A DNA stretch of 64,000 bases from Chloroflexota bacterium (GCA_019873645.1 JAIOAX010000023.1:1-64000); one strand, 5' to 3'. Positions 32,579 through 43,056 are shown, counted from the first letter of the stretch. Made by a program: numbers and translations. The notes: generated by a model not told the origin, from the letters alone.

Positions 32579-35248
32579 ATGGTAAACCCCTTAAGTATCG
32601 CCAGTGCAAAGAATATTATTGATGATCGTCCTGTTATCACCAAAGATTTAGCTGTGGATCAGGATTGCGATACACTATTCTCAGAGGACTATGCCCATCT
32701 AAGAAAATTCTACATTGATCCCTGGCCAATCTTCGAGAGATGCAATTTAGAGCATTTTGAACGTCGCTTCTGGATCGAAAAGGAGATTGACGATTTTCTG
32801 CAAAACTTCACCCGTGGTTATTTCATCCTGGAGGCAGAAGCCGGCATAGGGAAAACCGCATTTGTGGCTGACCTGGTCAGGCAAAGGGGGCTTGTGCATC
32901 ACTTTGCAGAATTGGCACCGGGGCAGAGCGGCATAGCTTCGGGGATCCTGAACCTGATCGCGCAACTGGCCCGCCTTTACCTCCCCATAGCCGAGACCGA
33001 AGCAGTCATAAACGAGGTCAGTGAGCAGTTTGCGGCATATAGAGAAGCTTGTTTGCGTGAATCCGATATATCTGATGCTGCAATCTATGGAAACGTTTTT
33101 TTGAATGCACTGCGTAAGGTGACAACACAATATCCGAACCAGAAGATCATAGTGGTCATTGACGCATTGGATGCAGCCGGGATGCCAAAGAATCAGAACG
33201 TCTTGGGGTTACCACGTATTTTGCCGGAACAGGTTTTTATGATTGTCACCCATCGCCCGGCTGCTATCACGTTAAATATTGATCCCAGAACACCTCATCG
33301 TAAACTGAAGCTGAAAGCTGCCGATCCCAGAAACCTTGCCGATATGCGCCGTTACTTACAAAACGCGGTGAATCGTCCCCCTCTAAGTGCGATTTTGGTA
33401 GATAACCATTGTGACAAGGATTGGTTTGTTGAAGCCATCATCGAGAAATGTGCAGGGGTATGGGTTTATGCGCAATATATTCTCTGCGAGATCGAACAAC
33501 ACAGACGCGCCCCGGCAGACTTAACCTCGCTGCCTTATGGGATACCGCAATATTATGCCGCCTATTGGAAACAATGGCGCATGGAAAAAGGTTGGTACGA
33601 CATCTATCTGCCCGTACTGGGCATGTTGGCGGCTGCACGGCGCGAAATCAGTCTGGATGACTTACATGCATTGACCGGGGTTTGTATACGCAAAGATGAA
33701 TTACGGCGTCTACTTTCTGAACAGTGGGGAGATTTCGTAGCTACAGTGACCGGGCCACGCTATAGATTTAGCCATCCCACTTTGTATGACTTTTGCGAGG
33801 GTCGGGTCAGAGAGGAGGACTTATCCCCGGAGGAACAAACCCTCATCGAGGAACTAAAGCTATCCACGATCAAACATGCTCTGCACATCATTCACGGGAT
33901 TGAGGACATCGAGATATGTCGCGATGCTGCGCTGACTTTAGCCAAACTGGACTGGTTCACGCACCTCTCAAAAATTCCTCTTCAAAAACCACATATCGGT
34001 ATGCCTGTGGATTTACACATGCGCATAGAAACAACACTTTCAAGCACTGACTTCTTTTCTGGGGATGCGATGCTGAGGGTCATCTTTGCAGACTCACGCC
34101 TCATACAGTGGCGCGACAGGCTGCCTGAAGCCCATAGTCCGGCCGAACGCGTACAGATAACAATTGACTTCTTGAGAAATCTTTTTAATACAGACCGGCA
34201 AAACGCGCTGGCTTTGTTCTTATATGTGCTGGCAGACCGCATTTCCCCTGCCGATGCCTGTCATCACAGACTGATTGAACTGGCAAAAGAATGGGAACAC
34301 ATCGTCACATGGGATGAGATCAATACCCAAGCAGAGAACGTACTCAAGTATCTGGAGCTAGTGGAAAGATTCTTGACCACCCCTGCCGAGCGAGCGTATA
34401 CCGTAGAGATCATTTCTTCTGTCCTCGGCGCTCAACCTCTCCCGGCTCGTTATAAGATTCAATTGTATGTCCATCGCGCCATTAACTATGGCTATTTACA
34501 GGAGTTGAATGAAGCCGCTTCCGATTACTACCAAGCCTTGCTGTTGTTTGAAGAAGGAGGAGAAAGATCAGAACCCTCAGCCATGCTTACGGCAGCGCGC
34601 ATCTTTTTGGGAGCCGCAAATATTAGTAGGGAAAGAGGAAACGCAATAGACGAAACCAAAGATCAAGAGGGCAGGGCAGAGTCGCTCCGGCGGGCGCAAA
34701 ATTTTTATTCGAAAGCCATAGAATGGGCCACAAAGTATGCCGCGGATTTAATTCTTATCGTGGTCATCTATACAGAGCTGAGCTGGTGTAACGCGCTCTT
34801 GCGCGACTGGGAGGCTGCTGTGCTCTCTTATCACAAAGCGTTAGAAACTCTTGAGCGCGTGAAAGACGTACAAATTCAAAAGAGTTACAGGGCATTCATT
34901 TTGGAAACCATGAGCAATATCTTCTGGGAACAAGGGCAGTATGCTCTCGCCACACAACAAGATACAGAACAGGCTGGCCGGGCCTACCAAAAGGCTTACG
35001 ATTGCGCCGTAGAAGAGATCAATATGTTGAGAGATATGTTAGGCGAACTCAACGCGCTGACTATCGCCCATATTAACGCGGGGGATTTTCTACTTGCGAA
35101 ATCTGAATTGCCCGGTTGCCCGGATTCTCAAGAAGTTGCCCGGAACGCTCGCGAACACTGGCTTCAAGCCATAGCCTTAGCTCAGGCCTGGGGCTTATAC
35201 AATCTGGAAGAAGAAGCCCGGAAACGTTTAGGCACATCCGGAGGGTAA
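32579..35248 (+). CDS. STAND/NACHT-like P-loop ATPase with helical-repeat C-terminus
   Basis: 889 residues. A short N-terminal segment (~70 aa) without a recognisable effector domain is followed by the nucleotide site. The P-loop is EAEAGIGKTAF near residue 84, Walker B is IIVVIDALDAAG near 189, and the stretch ILPEQVFMIVTHRP is sensor-like. A winged-helix-like region follows (GMLAAARREISLDDLHALTG), then about 500 residues of alpha-helical TPR-like repeats (YYQALLLFEEGGE, YHKALETLERV, AYQKAYDC). This is the usual STAND build of switch plus repeat sensor. The start was chosen at MVNPLSIAS because GGAGG lies 7 bp upstream; the frame is open to 32072 but that part overlaps the divergent gene and its promoters. 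Stop and next start are 1 bp apart. Confidence 0.75.
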   Translation: MVNPLSIASAKNIIDDRPVITKDLAVDQDCDTLFSEDYAHLRKFYIDPWPIFERCNLEHFERRFWIEKEIDDFLQNFTRGYFILEAEAGIGKTAFVADLVRQRGLVHHFAELAPGQSGIASGILNLIAQLARLYLPIAETEAVINEVSEQFAAYREACLRESDISDAAIYGNVFLNALRKVTTQYPNQKIIVVIDALDAAGMPKNQNVLGLPRILPEQVFMIVTHRPAAITLNIDPRTPHRKLKLKAADPRNLADMRRYLQNAVNRPPLSAILVDNHCDKDWFVEAIIEKCAGVWVYAQYILCEIEQHRRAPADLTSLPYGIPQYYAAYWKQWRMEKGWYDIYLPVLGMLAAARREISLDDLHALTGVCIRKDELRRLLSEQWGDFVATVTGPRYRFSHPTLYDFCEGRVREEDLSPEEQTLIEELKLSTIKHALHIIHGIEDIEICRDAALTLAKLDWFTHLSKIPLQKPHIGMPVDLHMRIETTLSSTDFFSGDAMLRVIFADSRLIQWRDRLPEAHSPAERVQITIDFLRNLFNTDRQNALALFLYVLADRISPADACHHRLIELAKEWEHIVTWDEINTQAENVLKYLELVERFLTTPAERAYTVEIISSVLGAQPLPARYKIQLYVHRAINYGYLQELNEAASDYYQALLLFEEGGERSEPSAMLTAARIFLGAANISRERGNAIDETKDQEGRAESLRRAQNFYSKAIEWATKYAADLILIVVIYTELSWCNALLRDWEAAVLSYHKALETLERVKDVQIQKSYRAFILETMSNIFWEQGQYALATQQDTEQAGRAYQKAYDCAVEEINMLRDMLGELNALTIAHINAGDFLLAKSELPGCPDSQEVARNAREHWLQAIALAQAWGLYNLEEEARKRLGTSGG

Positions 35249-35249
35249 G

Positions 35250-38200
35250 ATGGCGCGCTTTTTGAAAAAGTTTGTTCTATGTCTCAATGTCGCTGCATTA
35301 TTAGTGTTTTTTCTACAGGTACCGATGCCGGTTCAATCCGCGACTTTACAGGTCAACAGTGCTGCGGATAGCGGCCCCGGGACTCTGCGACAGGCATTAC
35401 AAGATGCTAAACCAGGTGATACCATCACCTTCAATCCCACCGTTTTCCCGGCCGACCGTCCTGCAACTATTTTCGTGCGTTCCTATTTGATTTTGGATAA
35501 GCATAACATAACCCTTGATGCCAGCAACGCCGGTGTTATCCTGGATGGGTCCCAACTCACCTACGGAACGAGTGGTCTGGTTATCACAGCCAACAACTGC
35601 GTCGTCCGTGGGTTGACGATCCAACGGTTTCCGGAGAACGGCATTTGGATTGAAATTAATGCCACCGGCAACATCATCGGCGGCGACCGCACCGCAGGCA
35701 GCGGACCGAATGGACAGGGAAATCTCATCATCCTGAATGGCACAACCGGTATCTCGATCCTCGGTGACAACAACCAGGTTCTGGGGAATTACCTGGGTGT
35801 GGATAAAACGGGTAGCTATGGCCGGGGCAACCTCTATAGTGGCGTAGCCCTATGGCAAGGCGCCAGCCATAACGTTGTAGGAGGCAACACCGCCGGCCTG
35901 CGCAACATCATCAGCGGTAATTCAAAGGATGGCATCTGGATCTCCGGAGCGGAAACCGCGTACAATCGCATTATCGGCAACTATATTGGCGTCGCGGCAG
36001 ACGGTAACACCGCTATACCCAATGGCCTGTCGGGTATTGGCATCCACGGCGCGCACCATAACCAGATCGGCGGCAACGAGGCCGGGGCAGGCAATGTGAT
36101 CAGCGGCAATGCCGATACCGGCATCTACATCGCCGGCGCGGGAACCTCTTATAACCAGATCTTGGGCAATCTGATCGGCACCAATAGCACCGGGGATATG
36201 GCCGTGGGGCAGGGCCGTTATGGCATCATGATCGGGGAGGGAGCAAGTTACAATGATGTGGGCGATGGCAGCGCTGCAGGGCGCAACGTGATCAGCGGGA
36301 ATCAATACCCCGGTATATTGATTGGGGGTAGCGCCACCACGGGCAATACGGTGCGGGGAAATTACATCGGCACAGACAAAACCGGAACAGCGCGCCTGGC
36401 GAACAAAAACGATGGCATTGTTTTAGACAGTGCGACTTACGGAAATACAATCGAGCAAAATGTCATCAGCGGCAACGGCACAAGCAATTACGGTAATGGC
36501 ATTATCATCATCAGTAACGCGCATCACAATATTGTGCGCGCCAATCTGATCGGGCTGGATAAAAACGGAAAGTTCGCAATCGGAGGACAACCGAGCGGCG
36601 GCGTAGATTTGGGAAGCGGAGCACACCACAATCAAATCGGTGGTCCAAATGTGGACGATCGCAATGTGATCAGCGGCAATGGGACGGACGGCATTTTTAT
36701 TGCCGATGCGGCAACACAAGACAACGTGATTCAAGGGAACTATATCGGTACCGATGTTTCCGGTGCGCTCCCCGTTCCCAACCTGTGGGGATTGTACATC
36801 GTGAACAATCCTTCCAACAATCACATTACAGAGAATCTGGTACGCTACAACAAAGGACATGGCCTGGAAATCCGCAACTCGACAAACAACGAAATTGCTA
36901 ACAACAGTATTGTGGATAATGGAGAATTTGGCCTTCATTTTACAGAAGGGGCACACCATTACCTTATCGAAAACAATGACATTGCGCGTAATGGCCGGGA
37001 TGGCGTCCGTGTAGAATCAGGATGTAGTGGCATTACGCTGCGTCACAATTCAATCTATGCCAATGGCGGCAAAGGTATCAGTTCCGAAGGCGTGCTGTCG
37101 CCGCCAACATTGACCGTTCTGCAGACCCTTGACACGGTGACCGGAACAACGGTTGCCGGTGCAACGGTGGACCTTTACGCCGACGATGAAGAAGAAGGGC
37201 AAACGCATCTGGCGACCGCAACGGCCAATGCAGAGGGAATTTTTATGTTCACCCAGCCTGGGGGATTCACGGGGCCCAATTTGACCGTGCTCAGTACCGA
37301 TAAAGACGGCAACACTTCCGAGTTTTCAAGGCCGGTCCACATCCTATGGACACTGCTCCTATATCTCAATGGCGATAACGATTTGCAACCTTTTATAGCC
37401 GACATGGTATCCAATCTTGCGGCTTTGCCCCCCAGCCCACGGGCCAACGTTCTGGCGCTGGTGGATGGTCTGGGGTACACGGCGACCCTGCTGTTTGACT
37501 CTGGAACCACCCTGTACGACCTGACGTGGGGAGAAGCCACCCCTCTACACACCTCTGTTGTGACAGATAGCGAGCGCAATATGGGAGATGGACAAACATT
37601 GGTGGATTTCGTCAATTGGGGACGCACCTATGCCCCGGCCGCTTATACCATGTTGGCGATCGTTGACCATGGCGGCGGCTGGGCGCCCAGTGCTGCGTTG
37701 CCTGTTACGGAGACTCTGCCGATTCGCCGTACACACTGGATGGCCGGGGGAAGTGGGTTGAGCTGGGATTTCAACAGCAACTATGACTATCTCGATAGCA
37801 AGGAAATCCGCCAGGCCATGGCCCAAATTGCCCAAGCCGATAGGCCATTGGATGTGGTGTTTTATGATGTGTGTTTGATGAGCATGGTGGAAGTTGCCTA
37901 CCAGATCAAGGACTACGCCTCATTTTTCGTCTCATCCCAAAATATCGGCTGGGCGCCCCTGGGGCCTGAAGGACGCTATGTGAGAATTATTCAAGGTATT
38001 CAGGCGCACGACAAACCGCGCGATGTAGCTCAATTGCTGGTCAATGCCTATGCACAAGCGATGACACCTGACTTGCATCCTTTTACCATTTCGGCCATTG
38101 ATTTGACCACATTGGTCACACTGACCCGGTCGCTTAATCGTCTAACCACAGCCATTACCCAGACCCTGGTAGTCACGGATCAAATATCATCCTTGCAATA

Positions 38201-39020
38201 CATTTACAACCAGGCACAAAAACTAGATTACGATAACGACTTCCGTATTGAGCCGGAACGGGATAATTTTGTAGACTTATACGATCTCGCCCTTAAGATG
38301 AGTCAGTACTACACGAATACGGAGATTGTTACGGCGGCCCAAAATGTCATCATGGCGCTGGAACAGACTGTTGTGGCCGAAGCGCATCGCAGCAGTGCTC
38401 CCTGGTTTTTGCCCGATCAGATTTGGGATCTTGAAAATGTCCATGGCCTCTCCATATTTTTCCCACTGGGCGAAGATTTGGAATTGCCGGTCATTATTAC
38501 GGATACAAAGGGGATGACACGGCCCCTGCGCTTACGGGATACCTATACCACCGAGCAATTGCAATTTTTGGCCGATGTAAACTGGAAGGCTCTCATTGAT
38601 CTTCATTACGAGGGAGCGCCCTGGATCCCCATCGCTGGTATCCAGGGGCCGGCGGCGAGATTGCTTGTCCCTGACATCCAGACTCCACAGACTTATATCA
38701 CTGTGACCGGGCCTCTTACAGTCAATCGCGGGGTATATTTAACCTGGAACGCCCAGGATCATCAATCCGGTGTTGGGGGAGCCTCTTTCTGGTACCGGCA
38801 TTTTGGTAGCGACTGGACAAGTGCGGGATTGACGATGCCCATTGCCTCCGGTATGATCCCGTTCAGATGGTCACATATATGCGAATATGAATTAGCGGTG
38901 CGAGCTATAGACAAGGCCGGGAACATGGAACCTTTTTACCACGGAGCAAACACGCTTAAATTGTTGATTGCTCCATGCTTACGGCTATATTTACCTCTCA
39001 TTATGCGGCGCAATGAGTGA
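35250..39020 (+). CDS. Secreted beta-helix protein with clostripain-like (C11) protease domain
   Basis: 1256 residues. The signal peptide ends near VQSA. Residues about 35-640 form parallel beta-helix repeats of NosD/pectate-lyase type, with reiterated 'N.ISGN...GI.I.G....N.I.GN.IG' units. The clan-CD domain follows at about 695-1115, starting LLYLNGDNDLQPFI. His807 (IVDHGGGW) and Cys875 (FYDVCLMSMVE) match the clostripain catalytic dyad. A fibronectin/Ig-like region with YRHFGSDW and a C-terminal LYLPLIMRRNE complete it. It likely binds and cuts extracellular protein or polysaccharide-associated targets. GGAGG of the previous gene's end serves as the ribosome site, so the two are translationally coupled. 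Confidence 0.85.
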   Translation: MARFLKKFVLCLNVAALLVFFLQVPMPVQSATLQVNSAADSGPGTLRQALQDAKPGDTITFNPTVFPADRPATIFVRSYLILDKHNITLDASNAGVILDGSQLTYGTSGLVITANNCVVRGLTIQRFPENGIWIEINATGNIIGGDRTAGSGPNGQGNLIILNGTTGISILGDNNQVLGNYLGVDKTGSYGRGNLYSGVALWQGASHNVVGGNTAGLRNIISGNSKDGIWISGAETAYNRIIGNYIGVAADGNTAIPNGLSGIGIHGAHHNQIGGNEAGAGNVISGNADTGIYIAGAGTSYNQILGNLIGTNSTGDMAVGQGRYGIMIGEGASYNDVGDGSAAGRNVISGNQYPGILIGGSATTGNTVRGNYIGTDKTGTARLANKNDGIVLDSATYGNTIEQNVISGNGTSNYGNGIIIISNAHHNIVRANLIGLDKNGKFAIGGQPSGGVDLGSGAHHNQIGGPNVDDRNVISGNGTDGIFIADAATQDNVIQGNYIGTDVSGALPVPNLWGLYIVNNPSNNHITENLVRYNKGHGLEIRNSTNNEIANNSIVDNGEFGLHFTEGAHHYLIENNDIARNGRDGVRVESGCSGITLRHNSIYANGGKGISSEGVLSPPTLTVLQTLDTVTGTTVAGATVDLYADDEEEGQTHLATATANAEGIFMFTQPGGFTGPNLTVLSTDKDGNTSEFSRPVHILWTLLLYLNGDNDLQPFIADMVSNLAALPPSPRANVLALVDGLGYTATLLFDSGTTLYDLTWGEATPLHTSVVTDSERNMGDGQTLVDFVNWGRTYAPAAYTMLAIVDHGGGWAPSAALPVTETLPIRRTHWMAGGSGLSWDFNSNYDYLDSKEIRQAMAQIAQADRPLDVVFYDVCLMSMVEVAYQIKDYASFFVSSQNIGWAPLGPEGRYVRIIQGIQAHDKPRDVAQLLVNAYAQAMTPDLHPFTISAIDLTTLVTLTRSLNRLTTAITQTLVVTDQISSLQYIYNQAQKLDYDNDFRIEPERDNFVDLYDLALKMSQYYTNTEIVTAAQNVIMALEQTVVAEAHRSSAPWFLPDQIWDLENVHGLSIFFPLGEDLELPVIITDTKGMTRPLRLRDTYTTEQLQFLADVNWKALIDLHYEGAPWIPIAGIQGPAARLLVPDIQTPQTYITVTGPLTVNRGVYLTWNAQDHQSGVGGASFWYRHFGSDWTSAGLTMPIASGMIPFRWSHICEYELAVRAIDKAGNMEPFYHGANTLKLLIAPCLRLYLPLIMRRNE

Positions 39021-39066
39021 GTATATCCCTAATCTCAGTACACACCCTCAAACAAAGCACAAAAAA

Positions 39067-39095
39067 GCCGGATTTCTTAAAAAATCCGGCTTTTT
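39067..39095. terminator. Bidirectional rho-independent terminator
   Basis: Stem GCCGGATTT (39067-39075) and AAATCCGGC (39082-39090), with six A's before it and five T's after. It can stop transcription from the protease gene (plus) and from the tRNA-Pro gene (minus). Confidence 0.9.
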
Positions 39096-39107
39096 GTTTC
39101 CCCATCC

Positions 39108-39186
<79 letters not shown>

Positions 39187-39219
39187 GACACTTCAGTTAT
39201 ACCCGATTCGGGTCATTCG

Positions 39220-41325
39220 TCAAGGCGCCCACGTGAGCCGCTGGTTCTCCCACCCCGGCAAGGCAGCGCCGAGGTCGAGGAGGCGCTGGACATTCTGCCC
39301 GTCGAGTTGCATCACGTAGATGGCCCAGTTGCCGTCGCGGTTGCTCACGAAGGCCAGCCGCCCTCCGTCCGGCGACCAGGCCGGCAACCCTTCATCAGAA
39401 GCAGCGGATGTGAGCTGTTGCACACCACCTTGGGGATTGAGCAAGATAATGTCCCAGTTGCCGGTCACATTGGTCATATACGCCAGCAGGTTGCCGGCCG
39501 GCGCCCAACTGACGGCAATGTCGTTCTCACTGCCGGTCAAGCGCGTGCCCGGTTGCTCGTCGTCGGGATTGTCGAGGATAATGCCGCATGTGCCGTCGGC
39601 GTCACAGCCGGTATAGGCCAGCCATCCTGAAGCACCCCACGCTGGCGCCCAACCCGCCGCCAGGCGCCGTGGCTCACCGGAGCCGTCGCTGTTGGCGATG
39701 TAGATGGTCCATTGACCATCGGTAGCAGCAGCGTAGGCCACCCGGCGACTATCCGGCGCAAGCGTCGGCCAGGCCTGGCCCTGCGGCGCAAGGAGTTGCA
39801 GCGGGATGCCTTCCTCCGGTAACACCATTTTCACGCCGCCGGAGACCTTGTCGCGGTAGGCCAGGCGTCCCGTCCCCAGTTCCCACCAGGGTTGATCCGC
39901 CCCGCTGGCCGCACGCAGGATGCGCCCGTCGGCGTAAAGCGCGTAGATGTCGTAGCTCCCGCTGGCGCTGTTGTAGACCGGATAGGCCAGCCGTCCGTAA
40001 GTAAACCCCGGAACGGGCTGCGGGGTCAGATGCGGCGTCACACCGTCCAGCGGCGTCGGCGTAGCCACAAGGCATACCTGCGCGGCCTCGGCGCGCTTTT
40101 GATCTACGGCCGGGTCGGCATATAGCCGCAGGGCCTGGGCGTATTGAAGCTCGGCCGGGCACATCTCCCCCTGCGTGAAGAGGTAATCGGCGTAGGCAAG
40201 ATAAGCCTGATAAAGCCGCTGCGCCACATCCTTATAACCCGGATTGGTAGCGTAAAGCGCCGTGAAACGCTCGATGCACACTTCCCAATCCACGCCCCAA
40301 TAGTTGAGTGCATCCAGATAGCGCGCTGCCAGATTGCGCTGATTCACGGCGTTCGCGTCTAAGGGGCGCAAGGCGATAGCCTGATCGAGATTGGAGATCC
40401 CCACCTCCAGCGCGTCTTGCTCCAGGAAAGCGATGCCCGCGTTGTACAGGCTGGTGAAGAGCATATCTTCGACCGTCTCGCGGTAGTAATCGGGATCAAG
40501 CGCACGCAGTTGCGTCAACGTCCGCGCCGTGGCCACCCAATCTTGCTGTGCAAACGACGCATGCGCCTGTTCCAGCAGTTGTTCAGAGAGCGAGACGACC
40601 ACTTCAAGCGTCGGCGTGGGTTTGGCTGCCAGGCGCGTGCGGGCTTCGGCCAGACTTTGTTTCGCCAGCGCGTGTTGGGGATCGAGTTGCAGCACGTATT
40701 GGAACTCGGCAATGGCGCGTTCAAAGCGCCCGTCGTTCAAAGCCTGCACGCCGGCATCGTAATGGGTTTGAATGACTTCCAGCCGCGCCGCCTGCCGGTC
40801 GCGTTCGCCGGCATAGAGGCCCATGTATGCTGAAGCCACCACGACGGCCACAAAGACAGCCAGCGCCAGCAATATGACGAGGAGCCGGCGCACGAGGCGC
40901 AGCCACCGTTTCCCCAGCCGGGCGGCTGTCTTGGAGGATAATTCGGTTGCCTGGGGGACGACCGGCGAGCGAGTATCTTCATTCAACGGCCGGCGGATGT
41001 CAGTTAGAGGGGCAGCTTCTGGGGCCGGTACGGCGCGGCGTGACGCTTGTGGTTGCGTGAATGGCGGCGCAGCGGTTCCTGGCATTGTCGCCAACCGCTC
41101 CGGCTTCGGCGACTTTGTAGAGGGAGGCAGCAGGGGGTATGGCTTGCGTACAGCGTCTTGAAACTTTCGCAAGGTTCCCTGGAGTTTTTGTAGCCATGCC
41201 GACGACCGGGGCGCAGACTTCGGTCTGTGCGGCTTTTTCTCCGGCAGGAGCGTCATACCGCAGTTGGGACACAATAACCCAACTGTCTGGGGAAGCTCAT
41301 ACCCGCAATGAGGGCACAGTCTCAT
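39220..41325 (-). CDS. Zinc-ribbon, membrane-anchored TPR / TolB-like beta-propeller protein
   Basis: About 701 residues. The N-terminal zinc ribbon has CPHCGYELP and CPNCGM. A Pro-rich linker, one transmembrane segment (residues ~145-170, LLVILLALAVFVAVVVASAYMGLY) and TPR-like repeats (~180-410, GRFERAIAEFQYVLQLDPQHALA) follow. The C-terminal PD40/TolB-like blades have IYIANSDGSGEPRRLAAG and PAWSPDGGRLAFVSNRDGNWAIYVMQLDG. It is a membrane-bound cytoplasm-to-outside protein typical of large Chloroflexota genomes; the function is not known. Start at the ATG (MRLCPHC); a TTG three codons earlier is also open. It begins 12 bp after the kinase gene. Confidence 0.8.
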   Translation of the reverse strand: MRLCPHCGYELPQTVGLLCPNCGMTLLPEKKPHRPKSAPRSSAWLQKLQGTLRKFQDAVRKPYPLLPPSTKSPKPERLATMPGTAAPPFTQPQASRRAVPAPEAAPLTDIRRPLNEDTRSPVVPQATELSSKTAARLGKRWLRLVRRLLVILLALAVFVAVVVASAYMGLYAGERDRQAARLEVIQTHYDAGVQALNDGRFERAIAEFQYVLQLDPQHALAKQSLAEARTRLAAKPTPTLEVVVSLSEQLLEQAHASFAQQDWVATARTLTQLRALDPDYYRETVEDMLFTSLYNAGIAFLEQDALEVGISNLDQAIALRPLDANAVNQRNLAARYLDALNYWGVDWEVCIERFTALYATNPGYKDVAQRLYQAYLAYADYLFTQGEMCPAELQYAQALRLYADPAVDQKRAEAAQVCLVATPTPLDGVTPHLTPQPVPGFTYGRLAYPVYNSASGSYDIYALYADGRILRAASGADQPWWELGTGRLAYRDKVSGGVKMVLPEEGIPLQLLAPQGQAWPTLAPDSRRVAYAAATDGQWTIYIANSDGSGEPRRLAAGWAPAWGASGWLAYTGCDADGTCGIILDNPDDEQPGTRLTGSENDIAVSWAPAGNLLAYMTNVTGNWDIILLNPQGGVQQLTSAASDEGLPAWSPDGGRLAFVSNRDGNWAIYVMQLDGQNVQRLLDLGAALPGWENQRLTWAP

Positions 41326-41337
41326 AGACGCCAAAAC

Positions 41338-43056
41338 TCAGTCCCAGTGAAATTCTTCCAACGACGAGCCGCCGATAAACTCGCGCAGGATCGAGTTTTC
41401 CGGCACCTGATCGGGGTTCGCAGGTAAAAACCATTGTAAGAAGGTGAGCAGACGTTTCGCTTCCACCCACTGCCGGGAATCGGAATCCACCTGCAACAGG
41501 AGCGGCTCGGCCAGCGGCTTGAGCACCGAAAGCTCGTAAACCAGGGCCGAGTTGAACATCACATCGGCGTTTTCCTGATAAGGGAAGATATGACGTTTCT
41601 CGCCACGGCGGACGCTTTCCCAGCGGGCAATGGTCTCGGCGGCATTGTACCCGCGCGTGCGCGCGTCACGGGTGATGCGCCGGATCAGGCGCGTATCGGT
41701 CGTCGGCACGCGGTTATGGCGATCCAGATTGAGCTGCGTGAGCGCGGAAACGTAGATGCGGAAGAGCGCCTCAGGCGGCAGTGTGTAGATGAGGTCAGGG
41801 TTGAGGCCGTGAATCCCTTCGACAATCACAATCTGTCCGGGGCGCAGACGCGCTTTAGCCCCGGCTTCGCGTTTGCCGGTGAAGAAATTGAAGCGGGGGA
41901 GTTGTACTTCGTCGCCCTGCAACAACGCCTGGAGTTGGGCGTTAAAGAAGGGAATATCCAACGCCTCAAGAGCCTCGAAGTCATAGTCGCCGGTCTCGTC
42001 GCGGGGGGTGTCTTCACGGTTATGAAAGTAATTATCCAGTTCCAGTGCAAAAGGGCGGATGCCGTGCGCCAGCAACTGCACCCCGAGCCGTTTGGAAAAA
42101 GTGGTCTTGCCGGAAGAGGAGGGCCCGGCGATGAGAACCACCCGCACAGCAGCACGCCGATCCCAAATCTGGTCGGCGATGTCGGAGATGCGGTGTTCAT
42201 GGAGCGCCTCGGAGACCAGGATTGTCTTGTTCAATTCGCCGCGGGCCACGATCCGGTTCAATTCGCCGACACTTTCGGTGCCGAGCAAGCGCAACCATTG
42301 TCCGTACTCGCGGAACACGGAAAGCAATTGTGGGTTCTGTTGAATCGGTTGCAGGTGGGGAGGAGCGTGGCGTTGCGGGAACTGCAAGATGAAGCCATCT
42401 TCCCAACACAGCAGCCGAAAAAATTTCAGATAGCCAGTCGAGGGCACCATGTAGCCGTGGAAATAGTCTTGATAGTCCTCCAGCGCGTACATCTGGAGAT
42501 AGGTTTTCTTGTTGCGTTCCCGCTCCTGGAAAAGTAAAACTTTATCGGTTTCGCCGCGTTTCTCGAAGATTGCCAGAGCCTCTTCCAGCGGCAGGTTCAG
42601 GCGGACAATCGGCAGATCGGCTTCCACCATCCGCCACATTTCAGCGGCCAACGCCTGTAATTCGGCTTCGGTGAACGGAGCGCGGTTGCGCACCTCACAA
42701 AAGTAGCCGCCGAAAGGCAAGGAGTGATCCACGAAAATCTCGACCCCGGGGAAAACCTTGCCCGCCGCTACTACCATCAGGAATGACAGTGAACGCCGAT
42801 AGACCCGCACACCGTCGGATTGCGACAGATCCAGTGGTTCGACTTTGCAGTCTCGCTTGATGGGATAGGTCAGTTCGCGTAGTTTCCCATCCACCAGCGC
42901 CACGATGTAAGGCACCGGTGGATCCGGAAACGCTGCCCGCAAAAATGTCTCGACGGTTGTTCCCAGAGGGCCTTCGAGGGTCAGATCGCCCGGCAGCGTC
43001 ACCTGCACTGTATCGCGGGGTTGTGCGATTCTTACATTTGATTCGCTCATCGTCAT
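41338..43056 (-). CDS. Uridine-kinase-like nucleoside kinase with N-terminal TGS-type region
   Basis: 572 residues. The N-terminal ~90 residues resemble a TGS/ubiquitin-like domain (VQVTLPGDLTLEGPLGTTVETFLRAAFP). A threonyl-tRNA-synthetase-like second domain follows at about 90-200 (FVDHSLPFGGYFCEV). The C-terminal kinase has P-loop GPSSSGKTTFSKRL (near residue 307), Walker B IVIVEGIHGLN, and the RRITRDARTRGYNAAETIARW lid. This three-part layout is known for a class of bacterial uridine/nucleoside kinases. It probably phosphorylates uridine or cytidine, but this is unproven. The gene pairs with the downstream TolB/TPR gene in one minus-strand operon. Confidence 0.85.
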   Translation of the reverse strand: MTMSESNVRIAQPRDTVQVTLPGDLTLEGPLGTTVETFLRAAFPDPPVPYIVALVDGKLRELTYPIKRDCKVEPLDLSQSDGVRVYRRSLSFLMVVAAGKVFPGVEIFVDHSLPFGGYFCEVRNRAPFTEAELQALAAEMWRMVEADLPIVRLNLPLEEALAIFEKRGETDKVLLFQERERNKKTYLQMYALEDYQDYFHGYMVPSTGYLKFFRLLCWEDGFILQFPQRHAPPHLQPIQQNPQLLSVFREYGQWLRLLGTESVGELNRIVARGELNKTILVSEALHEHRISDIADQIWDRRAAVRVVLIAGPSSSGKTTFSKRLGVQLLAHGIRPFALELDNYFHNREDTPRDETGDYDFEALEALDIPFFNAQLQALLQGDEVQLPRFNFFTGKREAGAKARLRPGQIVIVEGIHGLNPDLIYTLPPEALFRIYVSALTQLNLDRHNRVPTTDTRLIRRITRDARTRGYNAAETIARWESVRRGEKRHIFPYQENADVMFNSALVYELSVLKPLAEPLLLQVDSDSRQWVEAKRLLTFLQWFLPANPDQVPENSILREFIGGSSLEEFHWD

